Part shown: piece by piece, positions 43,258 through 52,506 of the stretch | Numbering within the stretch: the first letter of the stretch is position 1 | How the letters are laid out: each line of letters begins with the position of its first letter | From: WGMI01 sp041739275 | GTDB lineage: Bacteria > Bacteroidota > Bacteroidia > Flavobacteriales > Schleiferiaceae | Reading direction: 5' to 3' | NCBI GenBank assembly: GCA_041739275.1 | Contig: JBGSOF010000009.1 | Coordinates: 1-64,000, forward strand | Length of the DNA stretch: 64,000 nt | Notes under the pieces: generated by a model | Databases searched by the model: none | Told to the model about the DNA's origin: nothing | The model's input: only the letters and a program-made list of their open reading frames with translations | Made by a program: the position numbers and the translations under genes

Positions 43258-44187
43258 TTAACGTGGGCTCTTGTTTGGGTCGGCAATCGCCCGAGATCCC
43301 GATTTCTTTCTCAAGGAGAGGAGATAACCGAGTCTCAAAAAATCAAAGGCCAAAAGCGAAGGATTCAAACCGCAAAGCGATCGAGAAATGGGTTCCCGGA
43401 GCCCACTCCAAACCATCAAAACAAGCCCGCGAAGTCCGGAGTTTTCAATGCGCTTCATCCAGCGAAACAGCGAAACATCTTCGTCAACACGGCCTTGGTC
43501 AATCAGCGTTTTCAAGTTTCGCACGGCCTCGAGGCTCTTTTCGAGAAAGAGTTCGCTGGGGTCGATGCCCTCGTGGAAGAGGGGGTTGTCGATGTGGAGC
43601 ACTCGGATGCATCGGTGCTTGAGCGCATAGCCCAACATGGTGTCTTCGTGCCCGTAGCCCTGAATCGACTCGTCAAATCGCACTTCAGAACTCAGCCTTG
43701 AGGGCAAAACGAAGTTGAAGGAAGAAAAGGCTTGATAAGGACTCCGATTTCGAACAGCCGCACTCCGCACCTCGCGATTTCGCCCGTAGACCCAACGCAA
43801 CAATCGGTCGGCTTCGGGCTTTTCGTTTCGATAGGCGGTTCCCCCGATCAATACCGTTGTGGGTTCAAATGCCTGAATATAATTGATTAAAAACCGCTCG
43901 CTCGGCGGAAACGAATCTCCGTCGATAAACAAAAGGTATTTGCCCTTGGCTCGATCGGCCAACCAGTTGCGGCTCGAAGCGCGGTTGGGGGCAGATTGCC
44001 TAAAGTCGATTGAAACCCCGGGCAGCTCGGAAAGCGATCGGTTGGCGCGTTCGATTTCGGGGTCTTCGCCGTTTTCGTGAATTAGAATTTCAAAGTCGAT
44101 TTTGGCCGTTTGCGCTTGTTCGATCAGTGAACGAACCAAAGGCTGAAGTCGATTATTGTATGCGGCGATAAGGATAGAGAGGATCAT
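43258..44187 (-). CDS. Family 2 glycosyltransferase
   Basis: 309 residues starting MILSILIAAYNNRLQPLVRS, the classical GT2 opening. KGKYLLFIDGDSFPPSERFL contains the DxD-like metal site, and QGYGHEDTMLGYALKHR the acceptor-side ED motif. No membrane helices are obvious, so a cytoplasmic or peripheral enzyme adding sugars to envelope glycans is likely; donor and acceptor are unknown. Single gene, divergent from the lipoprotein gene at 44241. Confidence 0.88.
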   Translation of the reverse strand: MILSILIAAYNNRLQPLVRSLIEQAQTAKIDFEILIHENGEDPEIERANRSLSELPGVSIDFRQSAPNRASSRNWLADRAKGKYLLFIDGDSFPPSERFLINYIQAFEPTTVLIGGTAYRNEKPEADRLLRWVYGRNREVRSAAVRNRSPYQAFSSFNFVLPSRLSSEVRFDESIQGYGHEDTMLGYALKHRCIRVLHIDNPLFHEGIDPSELFLEKSLEAVRNLKTLIDQGRVDEDVSLFRWMKRIENSGLRGLVLMVWSGLREPISRSLCGLNPSLLAFDFLRLGYLLSLRKKSGSRAIADPNKSPR

Positions 44188-44208
44188 GGAGTGCCCGAAA
44201 ATATTCAT

Positions 44209-44216
44209 TATTTTTG
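44209..44216 (+). promoter_or_regulatory. -7 promoter element of the small lipoprotein gene
   Basis: TATTTTTG matches TAnnTTTG, 24 bases before the ATG at 44241. Confidence 0.5.
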
Positions 44217-44240
44217 TAAACTTCTCAATACAATACGAAC

Positions 44241-44747
44241 ATGGCTCGCCCTTCGCTCAAATCCATCTTCAAGTCGCTCGCCGCTTTTGCGATCGTCCCC
44301 GCTCTGTTCATCTCACCCGCATGCGACCAGTGCACGGGTTTGAGCACCTTGCCGCTCGAGCCGACCAAGTTTCAGCTCCGAAATGCGCTGGGCCAAGATC
44401 TTTGGTTTGGCACTTTGTCGAAGTACGATCCAAACGATCTCGGAGTTTTTCTCGAAACCAACGGCCTTAAGATCCCCCTCGAATTCGAAGTCGAGCCCGG
44501 GCTCGCACCCCAGCCTCACGTTCAAATACTGCTCTTTCCGGAGTATGCCGGAGAAGGCACGATTGCGCTGGCGCTCGAAGCCGGAGATACTCTGCGCTTT
44601 AGCTATGCGAACTACGTCTTAGACGAAAACTGCGAACAAAAAGATGTGGTTGCCTACGTGCGTCAAGGCGAAGATCGAATTTGCGAAGACTGCGGCATAC
44701 CCGAAGAAGACGGCGGCGGCGGTTTGTTCGTCAAACTGATTCGCTAG
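44241..44747 (+). CDS. Hypothetical lipoprotein
   Basis: 168 residues. Signal peptide with a lipobox-like FISPAC near residue 28, followed by a cysteine-containing mature part (DQCTGL; ENCEQKD; CEDCGIPEEDGGGG). I recognise no domain. It is monocistronic, facing ftsE convergently with only six bases between the stops. Confidence 0.6.
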   Translation: MARPSLKSIFKSLAAFAIVPALFISPACDQCTGLSTLPLEPTKFQLRNALGQDLWFGTLSKYDPNDLGVFLETNGLKIPLEFEVEPGLAPQPHVQILLFPEYAGEGTIALALEAGDTLRFSYANYVLDENCEQKDVVAYVRQGEDRICEDCGIPEEDGGGGLFVKLIR

Positions 44748-44753
44748 GCCCAA

Positions 44754-45437
44754 TCACAGCGTTTTCTGAACCACTTCAGAGATGCGGCCTCGGTCGCAGC
44801 GCAGAGTTCTCGAGGGGAATTTTAAGATGAGCGGGTAGTCGTGTGTCGCCATCAAAACGGCTTTGCCTTCAGCGGCGATTTTTCGAAGCAAGACCACGAT
44901 TTCCTCCGAAGTGACGGGGTCGAGGTTTCCGGTTGGCTCGTCGGCCAGCATCAAGGGAGGGTCGTTGAGCAAGGCGCGCGCAATCGCCACCCTTTGTTGC
45001 TCTCCCCCAGAAAGTTCGTGCGGCATTTTGCGCTCGCGTCCACCCATACCCACTTTGGTGAGCACTTCAGAGATTCTCGCCGCCATCGACGCTCGGTCGC
45101 TCCAGGCAGTGGCGCGCAGCACAAATTCGAGATTGGCTTCGACGCTTCGGTCGATGAGCAACTGAAGATCTTGAAAGACAATGCCGAGCTTTCGCCTCAA
45201 GAACGGAATGTCTTTTTCTCGGAGAGATTCAAGGGCAAATCCGCCCACGGAACCCGTGCCGCCGGCAATGGGAAGATCGGCATACAGCGTTTTGAGCAAG
45301 CTCGACTTTCCGCTGCCCGTGGGTCCGATCAAGTAGACGAACTCGCCTTCGCGCAGCTCCAGATCAACACCCGAAAGCACTTCCTGCTCGCCTTGGTCGA
45401 TTCGAACTCCGTCGAGTTTTAAGAGAATGGCATTCAT
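44754..45437 (-). CDS. ftsE: Cell-division ATP-binding protein FtsE-like
   Basis: 227 residues. Walker A YLIGPTGSGKSSLLKTLYAD, Q-loop GIVFQDLQLLIDRSVEANLE, signature HELSGGEQQRVAIARALLND, Walker B LMLADEPTGNLDPVTSEEIV and switch His in LMATHDYPLI. The RSVEANLEF segment after the Q-loop is typical of FtsE. With FtsX it activates peptidoglycan hydrolases at the septum; ftsX is not adjacent. ATG 45437 is used; upstream codons lack homology. Confidence 0.85.
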   Translation of the reverse strand: MNAILLKLDGVRIDQGEQEVLSGVDLELREGEFVYLIGPTGSGKSSLLKTLYADLPIAGGTGSVGGFALESLREKDIPFLRRKLGIVFQDLQLLIDRSVEANLEFVLRATAWSDRASMAARISEVLTKVGMGGRERKMPHELSGGEQQRVAIARALLNDPPLMLADEPTGNLDPVTSEEIVVLLRKIAAEGKAVLMATHDYPLILKFPSRTLRCDRGRISEVVQKTL

Positions 45438-45477
45438 CACAGCCTCCAAAGTACGGCTCAGTTTGTTGAATCGCCTC

Positions 45478-46437
45478 TCAGCCGAGCAGCGCTTTGATTT
45501 GTTCGGCCAATTCGGCTCCGATACGCTCTTGAGCCTCAACTGTGGAGGCTCCGGTATGCGGGCTCAAACTGATGTCGTCGCACATCAAAACCTGCACTGC
45601 GGGTTGGGGTTCGCCCACGAATACATCGAGTGCCGCCCCTGCCAAATGGCCCGAATCGAGTGCGGCCAACAAGGCGACTTCATCGACCACCCCACCGCGC
45701 GCGGCGTTGATGAGGTAGGCCCCTTTTTTCATGATACCGAGTTCGCGGGCGCCAATCAGGGGAGACGAATCGCCTCCGGGGACGTGTAGGCTCACGAAAT
45801 CGCTACCCGACAAGACCTCGTCCATCGAACGCGAAACAAATCGGAACGCCACTTTTTGGCCATCGCCCAGTTCCCAATCGGCGCTGTGTTCGACACCGGT
45901 GCTGCGCTCGGCGACATCGACTTTCATCCCCAGCCCCAAGGCGCGGACGGCCAAAGCCTTCCCTATTCTGCCGAAGCCAACGATGCCCAAGGTCTTTCCC
46001 TTGGCTTCGACGCCGGCCGAAAAGGTCTTTTTTAAATCTTTGAACTTGGTTTCTCCGCTCAAGGGCATTTCGCGGTTGCTCTGAGGCAAAAAGCGAATCA
46101 TTCCCAGCAGGTGCGCCAAGACGAGTTCGGCCACCGAGTCTGAAGAAGCCAAAGGCGTATTGATCACGTGGAGGCCTTTGGAGCGAGCGTATTCCACGTC
46201 GATGTTGTCCATGCCCACGCCGCCTCGTCCGATTAATTTTAGACCGGGGCATTGGTCGATCAATTCTTTTCGAACGGTGGTTGCGCTGCGCACGAGCAGT
46301 GCCGAGATGTTCTCTCGAACCAGATAGTCTGCCAGTTGGTCTTGAGCCACCCGGGCGTCCACGAGTTCGAAACCGGCCTCGGCGAGCGCCTTTTTACCGG
46401 ATTCTTCAATGCCGTCGTTTGCGAGAATGCGAATCAT
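45478..46437 (-). CDS. serA: D-3-phosphoglycerate dehydrogenase, short form
   Basis: 319 residues. GRGGVGMDNIDVEYARSKGL and NTPLASSDSVAELVLAHLLG, NAD fold LGIVGFGRIGKALAVRALGL, then ARGGVVDEVALLAALDSG and the catalytic His in LSPHTGASTVEAQERIG. First step of serine synthesis. It ends after the catalytic domain: the ACT regulatory domain of longer enzymes is missing, so serine feedback through ACT is not expected. Three bases behind serC, with which it forms an operon. Confidence 0.93.
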   Translation of the reverse strand: MIRILANDGIEESGKKALAEAGFELVDARVAQDQLADYLVRENISALLVRSATTVRKELIDQCPGLKLIGRGGVGMDNIDVEYARSKGLHVINTPLASSDSVAELVLAHLLGMIRFLPQSNREMPLSGETKFKDLKKTFSAGVEAKGKTLGIVGFGRIGKALAVRALGLGMKVDVAERSTGVEHSADWELGDGQKVAFRFVSRSMDEVLSGSDFVSLHVPGGDSSPLIGARELGIMKKGAYLINAARGGVVDEVALLAALDSGHLAGAALDVFVGEPQPAVQVLMCDDISLSPHTGASTVEAQERIGAELAEQIKALLG

Positions 46438-46440
46438 GTT

Positions 46441-47514
46441 TTAGCCTTTTGTGCGTTCGAATTCCTTCATTACATCGACCAAAACCTGAACGCTTTCAAG
46501 CGTGAGTGCGTTGTACATGCTTGCGCGATAGCCGCCTACCGAGCGGTGACCGGGCAAACCACTGATGCCCGCCGCCTTCCACATCGCGTCAAATTCAGGA
46601 GCCAAAGCTTCGTTTTCGAGCAAGAAACAGGCGTTCATCGCCGAGCGATCTTCGACGGCCGCGGTACCGACAAACATTGGGTTTCGATCGATTTCTCCGT
46701 AGAGCGCCTCCGACTTTGACCGGTTGATGCCTTCGATCCATTCCACACCTCCGTTCGATTGGAGCCAGTCGAGGGTGAGCATGGTGACGTAGACCGCATA
46801 GACCGGCGGGGTGTTGTACATCGATTCTTTGTCAATATGCACCGCATAATCGAGCATACTCGGAATCGATCGGCCTGATTTTCCGAGAATTTCATTGCGC
46901 ACGATCACCGCGGTGACCCCGGCCGGACCCATATTTTTCTGAGCTCCCGCGTAGATTAAATCAAATTTCGAAAAGTCGATTTTCCGGCTGAAAATATCAC
47001 TCGACATATCGCAGACATTCAGGCCGTTGTAGTGTGGAAATTCCTTGATCTGAGTGCCGAAAATGGTGTTGTTGCTGGTGGTGTGGAAATAGTCCAAACC
47101 TTCGGGCAGTTCAAAGCCTTTGGGGATGTAGTTGAAGTTTCGGTCTTCGCTGCTGGCTACGGCCACCGAATTGCCAAGGAGTTTGGCTTCTTTCCACGCG
47201 TTTTTGGCCCAAGTTCCCGTGACGAGATATCCTGCTTTTCCTCCATCGGCCTTCATCAAATTATAGGGCAACATGCAGAACTGAAGGCTGGCTCCTCCAC
47301 CGAGGAACAAGACGGAATAGCCTTCGGGCAAGCCGAGCAGTTCTTTGACCAATGACATGCTCCGCTCCATCACAGAGATGAAGTTTTTAGACCGGTGGCT
47401 GATTTCCAATATACTCAATCCGAGATTGTCGAAATTGAGGACTGCCTCCGAGGCTTTTTGAAAAACTTCGGCGGGTAGGATGCACGGGCCCGGAGAATAA
47501 TTGTGAATTTTCAT
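46441..47514 (-). CDS. serC: Phosphoserine aminotransferase
   Basis: 357 residues. NYSPGPCILPAEVFQKASEA and LFLGGGASLQFCMLPYNLMK bind PLP phosphate; YAGAQKNMGPAGVTAVIVRN holds the Schiff-base Lys; MYNTPPVYAVYVTMLTLDWL and GGYRASMYNALTLESVQVLV complete the class-V pattern. It converts 3-phosphohydroxypyruvate to phosphoserine. Directly upstream of serA. Confidence 0.95.
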   Translation of the reverse strand: MKIHNYSPGPCILPAEVFQKASEAVLNFDNLGLSILEISHRSKNFISVMERSMSLVKELLGLPEGYSVLFLGGGASLQFCMLPYNLMKADGGKAGYLVTGTWAKNAWKEAKLLGNSVAVASSEDRNFNYIPKGFELPEGLDYFHTTSNNTIFGTQIKEFPHYNGLNVCDMSSDIFSRKIDFSKFDLIYAGAQKNMGPAGVTAVIVRNEILGKSGRSIPSMLDYAVHIDKESMYNTPPVYAVYVTMLTLDWLQSNGGVEWIEGINRSKSEALYGEIDRNPMFVGTAAVEDRSAMNACFLLENEALAPEFDAMWKAAGISGLPGHRSVGGYRASMYNALTLESVQVLVDVMKEFERTKG

Positions 47515-47578
47515 AGAGAGGATGTTGCTTCAAAAATAGGCGAATCGTTTGCGGGGGGCGTGAATTGGGGGTTAAATT

Positions 47579-47612
47579 CCCGTAGAGACGCGACATTTCG
47601 CGTCTCTACGGG
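47579..47612. repeat. Long perfect palindrome (REP-like)
   Basis: CCCGTAGAGACGCGA, a 4-base loop catt, then the exact complement: a 15-bp stem. The core word GTAGAGACGCG is one I recall from widespread intergenic palindromes of Bacteroidota and cyanobacteria. It lies between serC and the gene ending at 47625; it could also terminate transcription, but there is no T-run. Confidence 0.8.
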
Positions 47613-47624
47613 TCGATTTCGAGA

Positions 47625-48530
47625 TCATCGCCCCGGAGCGAGGCCTTCACCCCGATCGGGAGGGCGAAAAGGGGCCTCGAGTTCAGACCGCACAGAGACT
47701 TGCTCTGTGAGCGTAAACTTTCCTTTTTTCCAGACCAGGGCATCGTAGGTCAAGTCGGGGCCGTAGAGGTCGTAACGGCCTTTGAGCGAGGCGTCCGGAG
47801 GAATTAAATGGTCGAAAACCAGTCTCTTTTCCTTGCTTTCCCAGCGCAAAAGTGCAGTCGATTGGGCCGAATAGCGCAGCGCCAATCGATAGGGCCTCTG
47901 CTTGAGTCTTTGGTCGAGCCAGAGCGGCGTTTCAAATACGCGCGCTCCGAAGCGGGTTCGGGGCCGATTGAAACTGCCGGGGCGCAAGACTTCGATCACT
48001 TTTCGCCTTTCGCTGAGGTTGTGTTGGTCGTACCCCAACAACAATACGTGGTCTTTGTCGAGCGGTGTGAGTGCGTAGTATATGCATCCGGGCCAATTTT
48101 CAGGTCCTCGTTCGCCTTGGGCCAACACGCCGAGGCTGTCGTTCGAAGGTTTGAGTTCGAGTACGACGTTTCCCCGGTCGCCCCCGCGGTAAACGATCAG
48201 GCCGCTGTGTTCAAATCGCCCGTTTTTTCGGGGAATCTGCCAGGTCCAGATCATATATTTCTGCTTGGGGTCGACCAGTTTCGAGGCGTTGGTAATGCTC
48301 GTTAGGTCGAGTTCGAAGGCTTCGGGTCTTTTGAGGGTGTCTCGGAGCCGGTCGAGAAACTCAAAATGAGCGTTTAGCCGCTCGTCGTCGGTGGGGGCTT
48401 CGAGCACTTTCCGACCAATCTTTGAGAGCGACAGCCCCGAGAGCTCCAAGCTGTTTTGGGCTCGCGCCGAAAAAGACCAGGCGCAGGCCGCGACAAAAAG
48501 GGTGCCGAGGAGGTGTAAATTACTCGACCT
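47625..48530 (-). CDS. Conserved secreted protein of unknown function
   Basis: About 301 residues from TTG 48530. LRSSNLHLLGTLFVAACAWS followed by FSARAQ is a signal peptide, then an alpha/beta-looking domain (IWTWQIPRKNGRFEHSGLIV; YALTPLDKDHVLLLGYDQHN). I know similar proteins next to serine-synthesis and ferredoxin genes in Bacteroidota but no function. ATG starts at 48593 or 48611 would overlap the ferredoxin gene by 53-71 bases and add a lysine-rich stretch before the signal peptide. Confidence 0.65.
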   Translation of the reverse strand, partial: RSSNLHLLGTLFVAACAWSFSARAQNSLELSGLSLSKIGRKVLEAPTDDERLNAHFEFLDRLRDTLKRPEAFELDLTSITNASKLVDPKQKYMIWTWQIPRKNGRFEHSGLIVYRGGDRGNVVLELKPSNDSLGVLAQGERGPENWPGCIYYALTPLDKDHVLLLGYDQHNLSERRKVIEVLRPGSFNRPRTRFGARVFETPLWLDQRLKQRPYRLALRYSAQSTALLRWESKEKRLVFDHLIPPDASLKGRYDLYGPDLTYDALVWKKGKFTLTEQVSVRSELEAPFRPPDRGEGLAPGR

Positions 48531-48540
48531 CAATTGTTTG

Positions 48541-48888
48541 TTAAAGATGGAGAAAGTCTTTTTTGGCGAGTAATTGCTCTTGGGTTTCGACATGGCTTTC
48601 GTCGGGGACACAACAATCGACAGGGCAGACGGCAGCGCACTGCGGTTCGCTGTGAAAGCCTACGCATTCGGTGCACTTGTCGGTTACGATATAGAAAACG
48701 TCGTAGCTGCCGGGTTCTTGTTTGGCGTCGGCATCATAAGAGCCTCCGCTTTGAGGAACGATGGTTCCTTTGAGACTCGTTCCGTCTGAAAACTTCCATT
48801 CTTGGGCGCCCTCGTAAATGGCGTTGTTGGGGCATTCGGGTTCGCACGCCCCACAGTTAATGCATTCGTCGGTAATTTTGATGGCCAT
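48541..48888 (-). CDS. 4Fe-4S dicluster ferredoxin
   Basis: 115 residues. The first cluster motif is CINCGACEPECP near residues 9-20 and the second is CTECVGFHSEPQCAAVCPVD near 72-91, where the spacing is expanded as in Alvin-type 2[4Fe-4S] ferredoxins. A low-potential electron carrier. It is divergent from the acyl-CoA reductase gene, a conserved pairing. Confidence 0.92.
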   Translation of the reverse strand: MAIKITDECINCGACEPECPNNAIYEGAQEWKFSDGTSLKGTIVPQSGGSYDADAKQEPGSYDVFYIVTDKCTECVGFHSEPQCAAVCPVDCCVPDESHVETQEQLLAKKDFLHL

Positions 48889-48937
48889 GGTGCACGCAGT
48901 TTTGCTGGCGTTTTGCGCACCGCTAATTTACTCTTGA

Positions 48938-49984
48938 ATGATAGACGCTAAGGGGGTTTTGGAACCGGAGGTGCGCAAAAGGGCGCTGGTGATATTGGGG
49001 CTCCGTTTGCGTTCGCTGTTGTCGGTAGAAGGGCAGGGGGTGTTGTTGCCTTTGTTGGAGCGCGAAGTATTGTTCAATCCGTGGTTTACGGTGGAATTTT
49101 CGCTCCGGGCTCTGTCGGCTTGGGCGGATGCGCTGGGCGAGGATTCAGTGGAGGCTTGGCTTTCGGGGTATGAGCTCGAGGTCTCTGAACCGAAGACCGT
49201 GGCGGTGGTGGCAGCGGGGAATTTGCCTTTGGTGGGCTTGCACGATGCGCTGTGTGTCCTGGCTGCGGGGCATCGGCTGTTGCTGCGGCCGTCTCAAGAC
49301 GATGCGCGCTTGCTGCCGTGGGTGTTGACGTTGTTGGTTGAAGTGGAGCCGCGTTTTGGGGCTTTGATTCGGGTCGCGGAGGGGCGCATGGCCGATTTTG
49401 ACGCGGTGATTGCGACGGGGAGCAACAATTCGGGGCGTTATTTCGAGTACTACTTTGGGCGCTATCCGCATATTATTCGCGGCAACCGTACTTCGATTGC
49501 GGTGTTGGAGGGCGACGAAACCGAGGAGGAGCTTTCGGGTCTGGCCGACGACGTTTTCCTCTACTTTGGAATGGGTTGCCGCTCGGTGACGCAGATTGTC
49601 TTGCCCCGCAGTTTTGATTTAGACCAGCTTTTTGGGGCCTTTTATCGCTACCGCCACTTGCAGTTCCACAATGCCTTTGCGAACAACTACGACTATCAGC
49701 GTTCGCTCTTGCTGATGAACCAGCGGCCTTTTCTCGAAAACGGCTTCATCGTGGCCCTTGAAAGCGAGGCGATCCACTCTCCTGTGGGGGTCATCCACCT
49801 GCACCGCTACGACCACCCCTCTGCAGTCGCAGAGCACATTGCATCCCACGCACCCTCACTCCAAGTGGTCTCTTCCCGCCGCCCCCACTTCGAACGCTCG
49901 TGCCGCTTAGGCCAAACGCAAAATCCAAGTTTGTTGGATTATGCGGATGGGGTGGATGTGATGGGGTTTTTGGAGGGGATTTAA
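48938..49984 (+). CDS. Acyl-CoA reductase, LuxC-like
   Basis: 348 residues. TVAVVAAGNLPLVGLHDALC, VIATGSNNSGRYFEYYFGRY, RGNRTSIAVLEGDETEEELS, the putative nucleophile Cys in YFGMGCRSVTQIVLP and FHNAFANNYDYQRSLLLMNQ match the acyl-CoA reductases of Bacteroidota. It reduces acyl-CoA to the aldehyde; the physiological substrate is not known. Divergent from the ferredoxin gene with about 50 bp between the starts. Confidence 0.88.
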   Translation: MIDAKGVLEPEVRKRALVILGLRLRSLLSVEGQGVLLPLLEREVLFNPWFTVEFSLRALSAWADALGEDSVEAWLSGYELEVSEPKTVAVVAAGNLPLVGLHDALCVLAAGHRLLLRPSQDDARLLPWVLTLLVEVEPRFGALIRVAEGRMADFDAVIATGSNNSGRYFEYYFGRYPHIIRGNRTSIAVLEGDETEEELSGLADDVFLYFGMGCRSVTQIVLPRSFDLDQLFGAFYRYRHLQFHNAFANNYDYQRSLLLMNQRPFLENGFIVALESEAIHSPVGVIHLHRYDHPSAVAEHIASHAPSLQVVSSRRPHFERSCRLGQTQNPSLLDYADGVDVMGFLEGI

Positions 49985-50072
49985 TGCGAATACTTCTATG
50001 GATCAGAAAAGATAATCCTAGTTGATTTCGGGTATTCTTCGCTTAAGGGGTAAAGTGTTGATCTATAAATGA

Positions 50073-50080
50073 TAGGTTTG
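50073..50080 (+). promoter_or_regulatory. -7 promoter element before the secreted-protein pair
   Basis: TAGGTTTG matches TAnnTTTG, 42 bases before the ATG at 50122. No properly spaced -33 TTG. Confidence 0.35.
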
Positions 50081-50121
50081 TTGGGCATTCGTCCAAACAC
50101 CTCAATAGCCCTCAAATCAGC

Positions 50122-51132
50122 ATGTCATCACGGTTGGTTTTTTTCATGGTTGTTTTCACAGGATTACTGCCTTTTGAGACTGTATTTGCTCAAACCCGGG
50201 AATTTGAAGGCTATAGGTATCAAGAATTGGAAACGAAATTGCCCTACGAAGAGCGCTTTCAATGGGGAATTGGGCTGCGGATAAATTCGTTATTGATCAA
50301 ACAGAATCAGTCTGAGGTAACTATCAGTGTGGTGGGGGCGGTCGGCAGCAGCTTTGGAAAAGAGGAATTCGGGAGTCAGATGAATTGGCTTTCTCCCTCC
50401 CTTCACGTGGAATTTTTATTGGCTCGAGGGGGGATGGGATCTGCTTTGGGTACGGACGATTACATTCGTTGGCATTCGGAGTTGAGGACGGGCATTTTGA
50501 TGACCTATGGCTTGAATCAACAAAGGGTTGAAGTTTCAAGACCCATTCCCTTAACCGTAATGAACACGGCTCGGGTCTTGGACGACCCCTATCATACTTC
50601 CATTCGTTTGGGTACGGTCTATTTCTGGAATTTCAAGTCCGGTGCCAAACAAAGAGCAGGAAATTTTGGACTGGGTTGTGGAAATATTTCAATCGATTAC
50701 CACAATGATGGCTCAGTCCTCCATGGTTGGTTATTTCTGGGAGACGAATACGATCGGTGGTTCACAGGATCGGGTGAATTGTCTTTTTATTCCAAGAGTC
50801 CCTATACCACATTGAGTCGTTTGAGTCTTGGATTTGCGCGTTACACCGGTTTTCATCCGTATTCATATGAGGTTTCGACCGCCATGGGATTGCCCTATGT
50901 GGCCTATCCTCGGTTAAAGGAACAGTTGCTTAACCAAGGTCGGTGGGTACTCACAGGCGAATTTCACAGTGGAATCCGAATGGAAGCAGCCCTCTTGGAC
51001 AATCCTTTTCTGGAGTTCCAAAACCTAATTCACTGGTTTAGTGGAAATATGTCGCTTCATCCCGCTGCTCTGGAGCAACGTTGGGGTTTTGGCATTGGTT
51101 ACATGAACCGATACGTACAAACCCATGAATAG
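50122..51132 (+). CDS. Secreted protein resembling Bacterial toxin 23 domains
   Basis: 336 residues. Signal peptide cut after TVFAQ. Central part GNFGLGCGNISIDYHNDGSV followed by HGWLFLGDEYDRWFTGSGEL resembles what I recall of polymorphic toxin type 23 proteins in Bacteroidota (N-D-G then L-G-D-x-x-D-R-[WY]), which look like barrels rather than enzymes. An ordinary outer-membrane protein is equally possible. It overlaps the next gene by 8 bases and is AT-richer than the preceding core genes. Function not assigned. Confidence 0.5.
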   Translation: MSSRLVFFMVVFTGLLPFETVFAQTREFEGYRYQELETKLPYEERFQWGIGLRINSLLIKQNQSEVTISVVGAVGSSFGKEEFGSQMNWLSPSLHVEFLLARGGMGSALGTDDYIRWHSELRTGILMTYGLNQQRVEVSRPIPLTVMNTARVLDDPYHTSIRLGTVYFWNFKSGAKQRAGNFGLGCGNISIDYHNDGSVLHGWLFLGDEYDRWFTGSGELSFYSKSPYTTLSRLSLGFARYTGFHPYSYEVSTAMGLPYVAYPRLKEQLLNQGRWVLTGEFHSGIRMEAALLDNPFLEFQNLIHWFSGNMSLHPAALEQRWGFGIGYMNRYVQTHE

Positions 51133-52285
51133 AATCCTATTGATCAAGGTGTACGTTCTTTTGCTGATTCTCAGTGAATCATGTGCGGGGAAATATGAAA
51201 GTTTTAAGAGAAATGTAGAATGGGCAGAATCGAAAGACGGCATTACAGGTGCAAGGCTGCTCTTTGATCTCGAGCTGAAAGAAGAAGATTTGTACCAAAT
51301 CCGTATTTGTAGGACTTCCGGTTTTGTTGTAGAACAAGAGCGAGTTAGCATGTTGGAGCCCAGGCTGTTTACCATTTGTCCCTGCACCGGTTCTGAGGGC
51401 GATCCGAACGGTACAAGTGCAAATCAGTCCTTTTTCGAACAGACCTATAAAACAGAAATTCCTTCAGGAGAGTCTGAAGGGGCGATGAATACAGCTGCGG
51501 TCAGCGTAATCAATTACTACTTTGAGGGTATCGGATCGGAATCAAAATCTGGAAAAGGTGTGCTGTTGAGACCAAGGCGCCCCATTTACTTCAAAGCGAA
51601 AAATGGATCATATTACGATCGCGATTCAGCGAAATACATCGGTCGGGATCCTTGGTTTAATCTCCTCCACCCGGTACCGATGAATGTGGCTTTTGGTTAT
51701 GCTCATTTCGACTTAAATCAATTGGAGGAGCCCGCTCCATTGTTCTGGAAAATTGATGGCGATACCGTTCTAAGTGTATTGGTTTATCAAGGAGATGCTG
51801 GAATTCTCGTAGACATTCTGAAACAACCGACGATCGGCTACGATGAAATCAGAAAGCATCTGAAAGATGAGCACCTTTTGGATGAAATGATCCGGAATAA
51901 GGAGGTCTTTGAATTGCGAATCGTGTTGGACAAAAATAAAGGCACGTGCCAGTTGGGCTACATCACCCACGTGAGCCATTCCTTTACCGAAACGGCCAGC
52001 CCTAAATCATCCGAAAATTTACTTCCCGTAGCTCAAGCGATTTATGTGGCTGAATATCCCAAAAACAGACCCTATTCTGTCAATCCGGATTCGATTTTTA
52101 GCAGTAAGGGAATCCCACTGAGCCGATCGATGGAATATGAGATCCAATTCAATCGGTACACACGAGATTCACAAAATAAACCCCATCCCGATTGGACAGA
52201 GAAAGCAGGATTATCGATCCGAAGAATTCATCTTTACGGAAAGAAAGAGCGGTTCAAGTTATACGTTTTCAAAGAGGATTTGTAG
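51125..52285 (+). CDS. Hypothetical secreted protein, possible lipoprotein
   Basis: 386 residues. N-terminal hydrophobic segment LIKVYVLLLILSESCAG, with Cys in a weak lipobox-like position. The rest is soluble-looking without a domain I recognise. The start overlaps the stop of the preceding gene by 8 bases, so the two are co-translated and may act together at the cell envelope. Possible pairs are barrel plus lipoprotein or effector plus protective partner; the sequence does not decide. Confidence 0.55.
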   Translation: MNRILLIKVYVLLLILSESCAGKYESFKRNVEWAESKDGITGARLLFDLELKEEDLYQIRICRTSGFVVEQERVSMLEPRLFTICPCTGSEGDPNGTSANQSFFEQTYKTEIPSGESEGAMNTAAVSVINYYFEGIGSESKSGKGVLLRPRRPIYFKAKNGSYYDRDSAKYIGRDPWFNLLHPVPMNVAFGYAHFDLNQLEEPAPLFWKIDGDTVLSVLVYQGDAGILVDILKQPTIGYDEIRKHLKDEHLLDEMIRNKEVFELRIVLDKNKGTCQLGYITHVSHSFTETASPKSSENLLPVAQAIYVAEYPKNRPYSVNPDSIFSSKGIPLSRSMEYEIQFNRYTRDSQNKPHPDWTEKAGLSIRRIHLYGKKERFKLYVFKEDL

Positions 52286-52506
52286 AGACTGTTTTCGATT
52301 TATACTGGGTTTTTTCGTCAACAGTGAATACAATATAACTTTACCAATTCTCGCAATTCGGTCTTATAGAACCCATTGGGATTCTTGCTCTATCCCTATT
52401 TGGCTTGTAAAAGGCATTCTCTCGGTGAGATGACAAAAGGAAATTTGGGCATTCAGCGCGGAATACTTCTCCACCAGTGCGGCGAGCTTTCAATACAGTT
52501 CCCCCC

